Positions 45,526 through 53,691 of a stretch of DNA of 64,000 bases are shown piece by piece; position 1 is the first letter of the stretch, and each line of letters begins with the position of its first letter. The stretch is from CAWGET01 sp963821715 (GTDB lineage: Bacteria > Bacteroidota > Ignavibacteria > Ignavibacteriales > Melioribacteraceae): contig CAWGET010000003.1 of NCBI GenBank assembly GCA_963821715.1, forward strand, positions 18,991 through 82,990. Direction: 5' to 3'. Under the pieces are notes generated by a model, which saw only the letters and a list, made by a program, of their open reading frames with translations, ran no database searches and had not been told where the DNA came from. The translations under genes were made by a program, and so were the position numbers.

Positions 45526-46842
45526 ATGGATCTTCATCAAAAAATTTTCGATGCCGGAGTTGTGGGAGCAGGAGGAGCCGGATTCCCGACTCACATAAAA
45601 GCTAAATCGGAAGTGGAATTTGTCCTTGCCAACGGCGCGGAATGCGAACCACTTGTTCATAAGGATGTAAATTTTATGATTAATTTTGCGCCGCAAATAA
45701 TTAACGGAATGAATTTAATGATAGAATCTACAGGCGCAAAGAAGGGATACTTCGGAGTAAAAACAAAAAATTATCGCGCAATAGAAGCGGTGGAAAAACA
45801 TCTAGAAAACGGAATGATTGAAATTACTGATCTCGGCGACTTTTATCCTTCGGGTGACGAATACGAACTGGTTTACGCCGCTACAAAAAGATTGATGCCG
45901 CCTCATGGGATTCCGCTCGATGTCGGCTGCGTAGTAAATAACGTTGAAACACTCTACAATATTCAAAAAGCTGACGAAGGAATTCCTGTTACTGAAAAAT
46001 TTGTTTCGGTTTCCGGACTTGTAAAAAATCCGTCCTCTTTTTTCGCGCCTGTCGGAATTACTTTCAGAGAAATTTTGGAACATGCCGGCGGAGTAACCAC
46101 GAGTGAATATGCAATATTCGTTGGCGGTTTGTTAATGGGAAGATTAACATTCGATCTCGACGAAGTTGTAACAAAAACAACAGCGGCATTAATCGTTCTT
46201 CCGAAAGATCATTATGTAGTAAATCGGATGAACCGCGACTTGCATAGTATGAACCGGATCGGGAAATCGGCTTGCGATCAATGCACTTATTGCACTGAAT
46301 TTTGTCCGCGTTATCTTTTAGGTTACGATGTTCAGCCGCACAAAGTAATGCGCTCTCTCGTATTCACAACATCGGGCGCAGAACTCTGGAATAAATTTGC
46401 CGATCTATGCTGCTCCTGCGGATTGTGTTCGCTTTACGCTTGTCCTGAAGATCTATATCCGCGTGAAGCCTGCGATCAATCCAAAGTTGAAATGCGGGCG
46501 CAAGGATTTAAATATGAACAGCCGAGGGATGTGAAAGTTCATCCAATGAAAGATGGAAGAAGAGTTCCCTTAAAACAATTGATGAAGAAATTAAACGTGA
46601 CTGATTTTGATTCAGAAACACCTTATAATGATGAAAGACCGGAAACAGACAAAGTAAAAATTCTAACTAAGCAGCACGCCGGAGCGCCTTCAAAACCGGT
46701 AGTTTCGGAAGGTCGATCCGTGGAGCGCGGAGATTTAATCGCCGAACCGGAAGAGGGGAAACTCGGTGCGAAAATTCACGCTTCGATAGACGGAGTTATA
46801 AAAGAAGTTACGCCGGAATATATTTTAATAACTGCAAAATAA
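45526..46842 (+). CDS. pduS: PduS-like Fe-S flavoprotein (RnfC family) of bacterial microcompartments
   Basis: 438 residues, close in length to enteric PduS. The N-terminal flavin/NADH site has G-A-G-G-A-G-F-P-T-H near 14-23, with N-G-A-E-C-E-P-L. An SLBB-like region around 160-205 is followed by two ferredoxin-type 4Fe-4S motifs: C-D-Q-C-T-Y-C-T-E-F-C-P near 246 and C-C-S-C-G-L-C-S-L-Y-A-C-P near 292. The C-terminal ~55 residues are a barrel-sandwich (H-A-S-I-D-G-V-I). PduS reduces cobalamin inside the propanediol-utilising compartment and binds the shell protein PduT, which is the next gene. No diol dehydratase or other Pdu gene is in the window. Confidence 0.88.
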   Translation: MDLHQKIFDAGVVGAGGAGFPTHIKAKSEVEFVLANGAECEPLVHKDVNFMINFAPQIINGMNLMIESTGAKKGYFGVKTKNYRAIEAVEKHLENGMIEITDLGDFYPSGDEYELVYAATKRLMPPHGIPLDVGCVVNNVETLYNIQKADEGIPVTEKFVSVSGLVKNPSSFFAPVGITFREILEHAGGVTTSEYAIFVGGLLMGRLTFDLDEVVTKTTAALIVLPKDHYVVNRMNRDLHSMNRIGKSACDQCTYCTEFCPRYLLGYDVQPHKVMRSLVFTTSGAELWNKFADLCCSCGLCSLYACPEDLYPREACDQSKVEMRAQGFKYEQPRDVKVHPMKDGRRVPLKQLMKKLNVTDFDSETPYNDERPETDKVKILTKQHAGAPSKPVVSEGRSVERGDLIAEPEEGKLGAKIHASIDGVIKEVTPEYILITAK

Positions 46843-46856
46843 GGAAGGAAAATATA

Positions 46857-47408
46857 ATGGAAATGAATTCAATCGGGTTAGTGGAATTATCGAGCATTGC
46901 GGCGGGGATGGAAGCAGCGGATTTAATGCTGAAAACTTCCGAAGTTGAATTGATCTTATCCCGCACAATTTGTTCTGGTAAATATATGGTTTTGGTTGGA
47001 GGAGATGTTGCCGCTGTTCAATCCGCAGTTGACGCCGCCGAACATACTCTCGATTATGCGGTGATCGATACATTTGTTATTCCTAATGTTCATCCCGATA
47101 TATTTCCGGCGCTATCCGGACATACCGGCGTCGACTTGCTCGAATCGCTCGGAATAATTGAATCATTCTCAGTAGCTTCTTTAATAGAAGGCGCTGACGC
47201 GGCGGTAAAAGCCGCAAGTGTAAAGATCATCGAAATAAGATTAGCGATGGCATTGGGCGGAAAAGCCTTCTGCACTTTAACCGGCGAAGTTGCGGCGGTT
47301 ACTAGCGCTGTAGAATCGGGAGCGCACGTAATCGCACAAAAAGGATTGCTCGTTAACAAAGTGGTAATAGCGCAGCCGAGACAGGAATTGTTGAGAGAGA
47401 TGATTTAA
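46857..47408 (+). CDS. pduT: PduT-like microcompartment shell protein (tandem BMC domains)
   Basis: 183 residues with two BMC domains, about 5-88 and 97-180: S-I-G-L-V-E-L-S-S-I-A-A-G-M-E-A-A-D in the first, S-F-S-V-A-S-L-I-E-G-A-D-A-A-V-K-A in the second. Cys39 in T-I-C-S-G-K matches the Cys that holds the central [4Fe-4S] cluster in PduT trimers. Such shell proteins are thought to pass electrons across the shell to PduS. 14 nt after pduS. No hexameric BMC-H or pentameric BMC-P vertex gene is nearby, which is unusual. Confidence 0.9.
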   Translation: MEMNSIGLVELSSIAAGMEAADLMLKTSEVELILSRTICSGKYMVLVGGDVAAVQSAVDAAEHTLDYAVIDTFVIPNVHPDIFPALSGHTGVDLLESLGIIESFSVASLIEGADAAVKAASVKIIEIRLAMALGGKAFCTLTGEVAAVTSAVESGAHVIAQKGLLVNKVVIAQPRQELLREMI

Positions 47409-47411
47409 CTC

Positions 47412-48317
47412 TTACATCTTCTCAAATAAATTAAGGAAATAATAAAGCGCCTGGAGGTGATCGATATGATCCGGAGCGGAGTTACCCGCGAATCCTAAAA
47501 CATAAAAGCCGCCTTTTTTTGCTTCGCTAATCTGCTGCATTCCAAGCGGTCCCCACTCGAGAACAGCTTTTCTCTCAATGTTTAACTCGTTAAGCAGATA
47601 ATCAGAGGCTTCAGTTGTGCTGACATATGTTCCGGGATATATTTCCGAATGCGTGATTATAAATTTTTTAGAAGAATTTTTGGATGCGACTTTTGCTGTT
47701 TCTAAAAAAGAATCCAAATCAGTAGAATCTATTTTCCCGCCGTCATACAAATTTACTCCTTCCGGAATATAGCTTGCGTGAATTCCATCCAGAAGTAAAA
47801 CTTTATTTATTCTATCAAAATAATTTTTGTTTCGTAAAATTTCTCTTACCGCGCCATATCCGGCGCTGAAACCTGAAAGATGAATTTCATCAATAAATAT
47901 TTTCTTGTTTAATTTATTTTGAATTGAATCTTCAACGCTGGTCAATAATTCTTTAAATTTATTTTGATCGAGAAACGGTTTTGAGTAAACGCTAGAACCG
48001 GCACCTAAATTTATTGAAACCGCCGCAATCTCTCCGTCAAAATTTTCCGCTGCGTATTTTACAACATCGGCGGAACCGTGAAAATGAAATAATAAATTAA
48101 GTGTATCTGCTTTTATATTATCTTCGGGAATATAAATTTCGAATTCATCGGGCAAAATATTTTTTACGCCGACCGAAATTCCTGCGTATTTCAGTTCAGG
48201 GATTCTTTGATGTTTTCTGACATTGTCTGTCATTGGAGACGACCTCTGTTTTTGAGGCTGGCCAAACGAATGTGCAAATAATAGGAGAGCAAATAATAAT
48301 AAAAAAATTATTTTCAT
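47412..48317 (-). CDS. secreted alpha/beta-hydrolase-like protein
   Basis: 301 residues with a signal peptide (F-L-L-L-F-A-L-L-L-F-A-H-S-F-G-Q). The fold is suggested by N-L-L-F-H-F-H-G-S-A near 73 (an HG oxyanion-type loop), the nucleophile elbow G-F-S-A-G-Y near 149, D-G-I-H-A near 177 and a C-terminal P-D-H-I-D-H-L region that may supply the His. Likely an extracytoplasmic esterase or peptidase; substrate unknown. Overlaps the thioesterase gene by 4 nt. Confidence 0.7.
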   Translation of the reverse strand: MKIIFLLLFALLLFAHSFGQPQKQRSSPMTDNVRKHQRIPELKYAGISVGVKNILPDEFEIYIPEDNIKADTLNLLFHFHGSADVVKYAAENFDGEIAAVSINLGAGSSVYSKPFLDQNKFKELLTSVEDSIQNKLNKKIFIDEIHLSGFSAGYGAVREILRNKNYFDRINKVLLLDGIHASYIPEGVNLYDGGKIDSTDLDSFLETAKVASKNSSKKFIITHSEIYPGTYVSTTEASDYLLNELNIERKAVLEWGPLGMQQISEAKKGGFYVLGFAGNSAPDHIDHLQALYYFLNLFEKM

Positions 48318-48796
48318 TTAAAACTATCCGGCATCTGAACCGCTACAACTTCTCCCGTTGCGCAAGTATTTCCGTTTGCGGATAGGGAAATGTCTACAAC
48401 AACTTTTTTCCCTTTTAATTCTTTCAGTTTGCCGCGGAGTTCGAGTTCGGCGTCAATCGGAGTCGGTTTAAGGTAATTCACTTTCAGCGATGCGGTTACA
48501 AATCTGAAAGGAGGATCGGAATCGTAATTTCTGTTTTCGTTTTGATACGCGAAAATCGCCGCGCTTCCGGTTCCGTGGCAGTCGATAAGCGAAGCGATCA
48601 ATCCGCCGTAAACATATCCCGGAATTGCTGTGTGGTATTTACGCGGAGTAAATTTTGTTACGGTTTCATTTCCGTCGGCGACGGTTTTTATCTGAAGTCC
48701 GTCATCATTTAATCTACCGCATCCGTAACAATGCGCAAGGTTCTCAGGATAAAAATCCTGAACAGCAAGTTTTTTAGATTCAATATTATTATTCAT
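48314..48796 (-). CDS. PaaI-family hot-dog thioesterase
   Basis: 160-residue single hot-dog-fold protein. I-P-G-Y-V-Y-G-G-L-I-A-S-L-I-D-C-H-G-T-G matches the helix and Asp/His region of PaaI/YigI thioesterases, followed by the strand V-T-A-S-L-K-V-N-Y-L-K-P-T-P. An N-terminal C-Y-G-C-G-R segment is common in this subgroup. Hydrolyses acyl-CoA of unknown type. Overlaps PPK2 by 8 nt. Confidence 0.87.
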   Translation of the reverse strand: MNNNIESKKLAVQDFYPENLAHCYGCGRLNDDGLQIKTVADGNETVTKFTPRKYHTAIPGYVYGGLIASLIDCHGTGSAAIFAYQNENRNYDSDPPFRFVTASLKVNYLKPTPIDAELELRGKLKELKGKKVVVDISLSANGNTCATGEVVAVQMPDSFK

Positions 48797-49649
48797 TTAG
48801 CAGCTGCTCTTTATATTTTTGGAGATTATTTAATTGTTCTTCTTCGAGTTTCGGATAATTGATATCCATCTTTTTCATTTCTTCAACAATTATCTCGGAA
48901 ACGGCGAGTCGCATAAACCATTTATGATCTGCGGGAATAATGAACCAGGGCGCTTGTTTTTTGCTCGTGGCGGAAATCGCTTCCTGATATGCTTTCTGAT
49001 AGTCGTCCCAATATTGTCTTTCTTTAATATCGCCTTCGGAAAATTTCCAGTTCTTATCGGGTCGGTCTATTCGTTTCAGAAACCTGTCTTTCTGTTCTTC
49101 TTTGGAAACGTGTAGAAAAAATTTAATTATTTTTGTTCCGTTCTCGTAAAGCATTCTTTCAAAATCGTTGATGGCTCTAAATCTGTTTTTCCAAATATTT
49201 TTATCAATAAATTCGTCGGGAATTTTTTGATCTTCAACAAGATTGTGAACCCGCGCTACTAATACTTCGCCGTAATGCGAACGATTGAAAATTCCGATCC
49301 TTCCGCGTTCCGGAGTAACTTTGTGAATTCGCCAAAGATAATCGTGATCTAACTCCTCCGCCGATGGCTGCTTAAAACTATTTACCTGTGTTCCTTGCGG
49401 ATTTAGCCCGGACATTACGTGCTTTATAGTCCCGTCTTTTCCCGCGGCATCCATTGCCTGAAAAACAATAAGTAGTGCGTATCTGTCGTCTGCATAAAGT
49501 TTTCCCTGCAGCTCTCTCATCTCTTTTATATTTTTTTTAAGAAGTTCTTTCGCTTCTTTTTTCGAATTAAAATCGCCGGTATCTGATGTTGAAATTTTTG
49601 AAAGATCAATTTCACTTCCCGGCTTTGCTAAGAATTTATCAGTCTTCAC
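48789..49649 (-). CDS. polyphosphate kinase 2 family protein
   Basis: 286 residues, single-domain PPK2. Walker A region F-Q-A-M-D-A-A-G-K-D-G-T near 65, Q-P-S-A-E-E-L-D-H-D-Y-L-W-R near 99, G-I-F-N-R-S-H-Y-G-E-V-L (Walker B) near 122, and the lid K-R-I-D-R-P-D-K-N-W-K-F-S. Uses polyphosphate to phosphorylate nucleoside mono- or diphosphates; the class (I/II/III) cannot be fixed by eye. One nt after the 3D-domain lipoprotein gene. Confidence 0.93.
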   Translation of the reverse strand: MKTDKFLAKPGSEIDLSKISTSDTGDFNSKKEAKELLKKNIKEMRELQGKLYADDRYALLIVFQAMDAAGKDGTIKHVMSGLNPQGTQVNSFKQPSAEELDHDYLWRIHKVTPERGRIGIFNRSHYGEVLVARVHNLVEDQKIPDEFIDKNIWKNRFRAINDFERMLYENGTKIIKFFLHVSKEEQKDRFLKRIDRPDKNWKFSEGDIKERQYWDDYQKAYQEAISATSKKQAPWFIIPADHKWFMRLAVSEIIVEEMKKMDINYPKLEEEQLNNLQKYKEQLLNE

Positions 49650-49650
49650 T

Positions 49651-50043
49651 TTAGTTTCCCTTTTTTGCTTTCCAGCTTATGGTGACTTTCCTTTCGCCGA
49701 AATTATGGGCGCTGTCGATATTTTCCCCCATATAAATGTCAATCTTTTTACGCCATCTTCCCGCCATTTTATCACGGACGATATATTCTTCGCCAAGTTC
49801 TTCTATGTAAACTCTGGTCATATGAGTTAAACCGGAGTCGATAAGATCTCGCGAAACAGCAAGCGATTTCATTCCCGGTTCCAAAGTATCTCCGAAAGCG
49901 GTAATCGTCGGCTGTGATGAAGTTTGATACCGTACCGAATTAAACGCGGTAGCGCTAACCTCCAGTGTTTTTTCTTCGTTAGAAGAACAAGAAAAAAACA
50001 ACGGAAGTAAAATCAACAAATACAATAATTTAGAATTTTTCAT
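49651..50043 (-). CDS. lipoprotein with 3D domain
   Basis: 130 residues from the ATG at 50043. Lipobox L-F-F-S-C near 17. The rest is a 3D (Asp-Asp-Asp) double-psi barrel like that of MltA/YuiC: V-S-A-T-A-F-N-S, T-A-F-G-D-T-L-E-P-G-M-K-S-L-A-V-S-R-D-L and V-R-D-K-M-A-G-R-W-R-K-K-I-D-I-Y-M-G containing the catalytic-type aspartates. Possible peptidoglycan lytic activity. The longer frame from 50109 runs into the dipeptidase gene and lacks the signal at its start. Confidence 0.85.
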   Translation of the reverse strand: MKNSKLLYLLILLPLFFSCSSNEEKTLEVSATAFNSVRYQTSSQPTITAFGDTLEPGMKSLAVSRDLIDSGLTHMTRVYIEELGEEYIVRDKMAGRWRKKIDIYMGENIDSAHNFGERKVTISWKAKKGN

Positions 50044-51634
50044 CGTATTTTGTCCATAAGTGATCGCCAAGTATCCATGCTTTATTAAATGCGTTGGTTC
50101 CTGTTTCAATTCCGTAATCTGTTAAATATTTGATTGCTTTAGTTTTATCTGAGTTCAGCATTTCAAGAGCTTTATCTTCTACACTTTTTTGATTTGCGAA
50201 AAGTTCTTTCTGCATCGGATCCCAAACTGCTCGGACGTCGTGCCGCATATCGCCCCAGCGCTGGGCCGCAAGTGTTCCGAGACGGTTAAAGGCCCACCAA
50301 GCAGATTCGCGGTTGTATCCTTTGACTCTTCCCGGAGTTTTAAAAGACTCAGGAACGTCGGTAATGCTGCAATAAAGCGGTGTATAAACCGAAGTCGCTA
50401 CGTTGTCCATTGCGATCCAAACAACGCCCCCTACTTCATCGGGCAGCCAATCTCGCGATTGTAAAATAGTTGCATACATTGTATACCAACGGGCGATCGT
50501 TCTTTCGCCTCGCCAGCCCCAGCCGCCGTTTACATCAAAAATTTTATTCATATCGTATGGCATAAACGGATTTGCGAGGGGAGAGATTTCCGTCTTACCG
50601 CTGTCGTTCGTCCAGGTAATATTCTTTACAAAATTATAAGGAGTCCCTTCGTAATAATCCTGAAATATTCTAACCATTTTTTCTTTTGATATCAAAGTGT
50701 CGGGTTTTACCGAAAAAGGATAATTTTCAGCGTTTGCATCAAGTCCTAGAGAGGGGGCCGCTAAATCAAGAACGCGCCATTCTCTTCTGCGAGCTGCTAT
50801 AGAAGTCCGGCTTTCCGGCGCATAAGCGTATACAAATTCAAACTCGCCTTCTTCGGGATTCCACCATCCGCTGTCCTGCGCAACCCGGAATACATTTTCC
50901 GAAGCCATAAAATAATCGGGATTATCCAAATCAATTTTTCTAATACGGCTTCCGTTAGCGTTTACCGAGATATGATCGTCAGGCACTCTTTGCGCGACCC
51001 ATACAGCGCCGATGTTTCCTTTGCCGGGACCAACGATTTCAAGAACCCATGCTTCTTTTGTATCGGCAATTGTTAAGCACTCACCTGCGTCGTTCCATCC
51101 ATATTTTTTTGTAAGATCGCGTGTTAACTCAAGCGCTTCACGGGCAGTAGTTGTTCGCTCAAGCATTAACTGAACTAATCTTTGGCAGTCTATTAAACCT
51201 TCGTCCGACTGCAATGTTTCTCTTCCGCCGAATGTCGATTCACCGATAGCTAGCTGTTTTTCATTCATGCAAGGATAGGCTGTGTTTATGTAGCCGAATG
51301 TATGTTCTACTTGCGGAATTTCTCCGATCGGTTTGTGTTTGTAAGCAGGCATCGCAAGAGAATCAGTCGGCAGCCTTTTATACATTGTTACAGTCGCGTC
51401 TTCGGGATGATCACTCGCGGGAATAACATTAAGCCACGAGCGTGTTCTGTGGCTGTCGTCAGTGTGAGAATTCATTACAGATCCATCCGATGTGGCTTCT
51501 CGTCCGACAATCACGGTTGTGCAGGCTTCCGGAACTCCGCCTTCATAATCAGGTTTATCTTGTGTTAAGAGAGATTCGTTCATTAAAAAAAGAAATGTTA
51601 GAAAAAATATTTTGAGATAGGGAAATTTGAGCAT
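50030..51634 (-). CDS. secreted C69/U34 family dipeptidase
   Basis: 534 residues. A signal peptide and short propeptide precede the N-terminal-nucleophile Cys38 in E-A-C-T-T-V-I-V-G. S-D-G-S-V-M-N-S-H-T-D-D follows, and D-T-K-E-A-W-V-L-E-I-V-G-P-G near 190 is the family core. Ntn hydrolases of this type (PepD-like) cleave dipeptides after self-processing. The gene leads the minus-strand run through PPK2, thioesterase and esterase, with 14 nt overlap to the 3D gene. Confidence 0.9.
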   Translation of the reverse strand: MLKFPYLKIFFLTFLFLMNESLLTQDKPDYEGGVPEACTTVIVGREATSDGSVMNSHTDDSHRTRSWLNVIPASDHPEDATVTMYKRLPTDSLAMPAYKHKPIGEIPQVEHTFGYINTAYPCMNEKQLAIGESTFGGRETLQSDEGLIDCQRLVQLMLERTTTAREALELTRDLTKKYGWNDAGECLTIADTKEAWVLEIVGPGKGNIGAVWVAQRVPDDHISVNANGSRIRKIDLDNPDYFMASENVFRVAQDSGWWNPEEGEFEFVYAYAPESRTSIAARRREWRVLDLAAPSLGLDANAENYPFSVKPDTLISKEKMVRIFQDYYEGTPYNFVKNITWTNDSGKTEISPLANPFMPYDMNKIFDVNGGWGWRGERTIARWYTMYATILQSRDWLPDEVGGVVWIAMDNVATSVYTPLYCSITDVPESFKTPGRVKGYNRESAWWAFNRLGTLAAQRWGDMRHDVRAVWDPMQKELFANQKSVEDKALEMLNSDKTKAIKYLTDYGIETGTNAFNKAWILGDHLWTKYDEKF

Positions 51635-51724
51635 CTAGAAAATCCTTAATTTTGTTTTTAATTAAAATTTTAAGTTACTTATGAAGAAGAATAATTTCAA
51701 CTTAAAACGGAATAAATAGAGTTT

Positions 51725-52513
51725 ATGAATGATTGGAAATCTAAATACGGCGACTGGGCATTAATTACAGGAGCTTCTTCCGGCATCGGAGAAGAGTTTT
51801 CGAAAAGACTTGGCGGAATGGGACTAAATCTTATTCTTATTGCCCGCAGAAAAGAAAAACTGGAAAAATTATCCGAAGAGATTAGATCTAAAAACGGAAT
51901 TGAGATTTTAGTAATTCAACAGGATTTAAGTGAAGATTCGGCGGTTCAAAACGTTATCGATCTAATCGGTGAACGTGAGGTTGGAATTCTTATCAATAAT
52001 GCAGGTTTCGGATCCACGGGAAATTTTGCCGATCACGAATTGAAAGATTATAGAGATATGATTTATCTCAGCTGCATAATTCCCACCGAATTAACTCATC
52101 ATTATCTTAAAGGAATGAAAGAACGAAGCAAAGGCGCCGTGATCTTTCTGGGATCTACAGTTGCGTTTCTGCCGGTTCCGTTTATGTCAGTTTATTCGGC
52201 AGTAAAAGCGTTCAATCATTATCTCGGAAGCGCATTATGGTATGAACTTAAAAAATTCAACATTGATATTCTATCACTAAATCCCGGCGGAACCGATACC
52301 GAATTCCAAAGGGTGGCAAATATAAAAGGCGGTCCATTGGTTAGAACGTCTGAAGATGTTGTTAAGACTGCGATAAAAAGTTTAGGTAAGAAACCTGCTG
52401 TTGTTGATGGATTTATAAATAAGTTTTACATTTCGTTAGCAAAATTAGTCCCGACCAAATTTATAACTGCGATCGGTGGGAAATCTTCGCAATACTTATC
52501 AACAAAGAAATGA
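51725..52513 (+). CDS. short-chain dehydrogenase/reductase
   Basis: 262-residue classical SDR. Cofactor motif T-G-A-S-S-G-I-G near 15-22, N-N-A-G near 91, catalytic Ser in L-G-S-T-V and Y-S-A-V-K near 154-158. The arginine pair after strand 2 (A-R-R-K) suggests NADP(H). Resembles DltE/YqjQ-like reductases. Substrate unknown. ATGA overlap with the downstream VOC gene. Confidence 0.87.
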   Translation: MNDWKSKYGDWALITGASSGIGEEFSKRLGGMGLNLILIARRKEKLEKLSEEIRSKNGIEILVIQQDLSEDSAVQNVIDLIGEREVGILINNAGFGSTGNFADHELKDYRDMIYLSCIIPTELTHHYLKGMKERSKGAVIFLGSTVAFLPVPFMSVYSAVKAFNHYLGSALWYELKKFNIDILSLNPGGTDTEFQRVANIKGGPLVRTSEDVVKTAIKSLGKKPAVVDGFINKFYISLAKLVPTKFITAIGGKSSQYLSTKK

Positions 52514-52983
52514 AAATAAGGTATCGAAATATAATTTTTATCGTTGTTGTTTTTGTAGTTTTCGCATTAATGTGGGCTTTAATAGGAAATCAATTTTTGG
52601 TAGAGAAGAAAGTAAATAAGGAACAAAATAAAATGGTAAGAGAAATTTATCCGGTCCTTAATGTGCAGGAGGTCCAGAAAAATATTGATTTTTATAAGAA
52701 CCTGGGATTCAAAGTTTTGATGCGGCATCCGCAGACCGGCGATATGGAAACCGCCTTGATGGAAATCGGTCGTTCGAAACTTCTTATAAAAAAACTGGTT
52801 GGTAAACCTAAATGCCTAACAGAGTTATATTTTGATGTGGAAGGAATTGAGGAAGTTTTCGAGGAAATCAAAAAAGATTTTGAAATTCAGGATACAATAA
52901 AAAAGACAAATTACGGAACGAAGGAATTCAGCGTGGAAGACCTTAACGGGAATACGCTTTATTTCTCGGAGATGATTTATTAA
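52510..52983 (+). CDS. membrane-anchored VOC-fold (glyoxalase/bleomycin-resistance-like) protein
   Basis: 157 residues. A single N-terminal transmembrane segment (about 8-28), then a VOC domain: Y-P-V-L-N-V-Q-E-V-Q-K-N-I-D-F-Y-K-N-L-G-F near 47-67 and the end F-S-V-E-D-L-N-G-N-T-L-Y-F-S-E. The membrane anchor on a VOC protein is uncommon. Metal ligands are not obvious, so enzymatic activity is uncertain. Coupled to the SDR gene. Confidence 0.75.
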   Translation: MKIRYRNIIFIVVVFVVFALMWALIGNQFLVEKKVNKEQNKMVREIYPVLNVQEVQKNIDFYKNLGFKVLMRHPQTGDMETALMEIGRSKLLIKKLVGKPKCLTELYFDVEGIEEVFEEIKKDFEIQDTIKKTNYGTKEFSVEDLNGNTLYFSEMIY

Positions 52984-53691
52984 GGAAGAGAAGCCAGACG
53001 CGAGCGGCGAGACGAAAAGTTGTTGTTGTGTCTATAGGCGATTTTTTTTTGGGGCTAAAGCCCAATAAGGTCTCTCTTTATTAATCCGTTGGCTGAAGCC
53101 AACGGCAATAGAAATATTTTATCAGTCTAAAAAACCTATGATAGTTTATTAATTGTTCCCTATGAGCTAAGGCTCGCGGCAACCGCTTTAGCGGACGGAG
53201 AGAATGCAAAAATAGTCGAAAGGGTCTTTGCAAATAAGTTATATGGGTTAAGCCCTAAGTTTGATTCGAAGCCAAAACCCAAGCGTAAACGCTTGGGTTA
53301 CTCATTAAAGATTTTATTCTGAAAATAGGTATTAATATTTTCATTAACCCAAGCCTTCAGGCTTGGGTGCAAAAAAAGCAGCAATTTCCGGCTTTAGCCT
53401 AAATGGTCTTTGGAAATATATAAAGAGTGTGCTAATGCTCGAAAATTTTTGTCTGTTCTTTATCCGCCGGCTGGAGCCGACGGTAATATCCTTTCGTTTG
53501 AAGAAAATTAAATTATGCGATGTTATTGATTCTATTAAATAATTAAATAGCTTCAGACGAGCTAAAGCTCATGGCAACTTTTTGTGTCTTGTTGTGAATT
53601 TGTAACTAAATTGAAGTTAATAATTTTATTAACTCTCGATTTATCGAGACGAATTACAGAAGAATATAATTAACGGTTTCATAAAAAAGGA
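52984..53691. repeat. array of about ten intergenic palindromes
   Basis: Non-coding 700 nt. Perfect or near-perfect palindromes lie at 53052-53063 (GGGCTAAAGCCC), 53086-53105 (CCGTTGGCTGAAGCCAACGG), 53164-53175 (GAGCTAAGGCTC), 53183-53194 (CCGCTTTAGCGG), 53245-53255, 53276-53299 (11-bp arms), 53347-53368 (9-bp arms), 53390-53399, 53464-53483 and 53559-53570 (GAGCTAAAGCTC). Each has a purine-rich or AA/TT centre with G/C arms. This is a REP/BIME-like cluster, not CRISPR: units differ in sequence and spacing. Confidence 0.8.

Noticed and set aside
53040..53570. CRISPR array
   Set aside because: The palindromic units differ in sequence and spacing, there are no uniform spacers and no cas genes.
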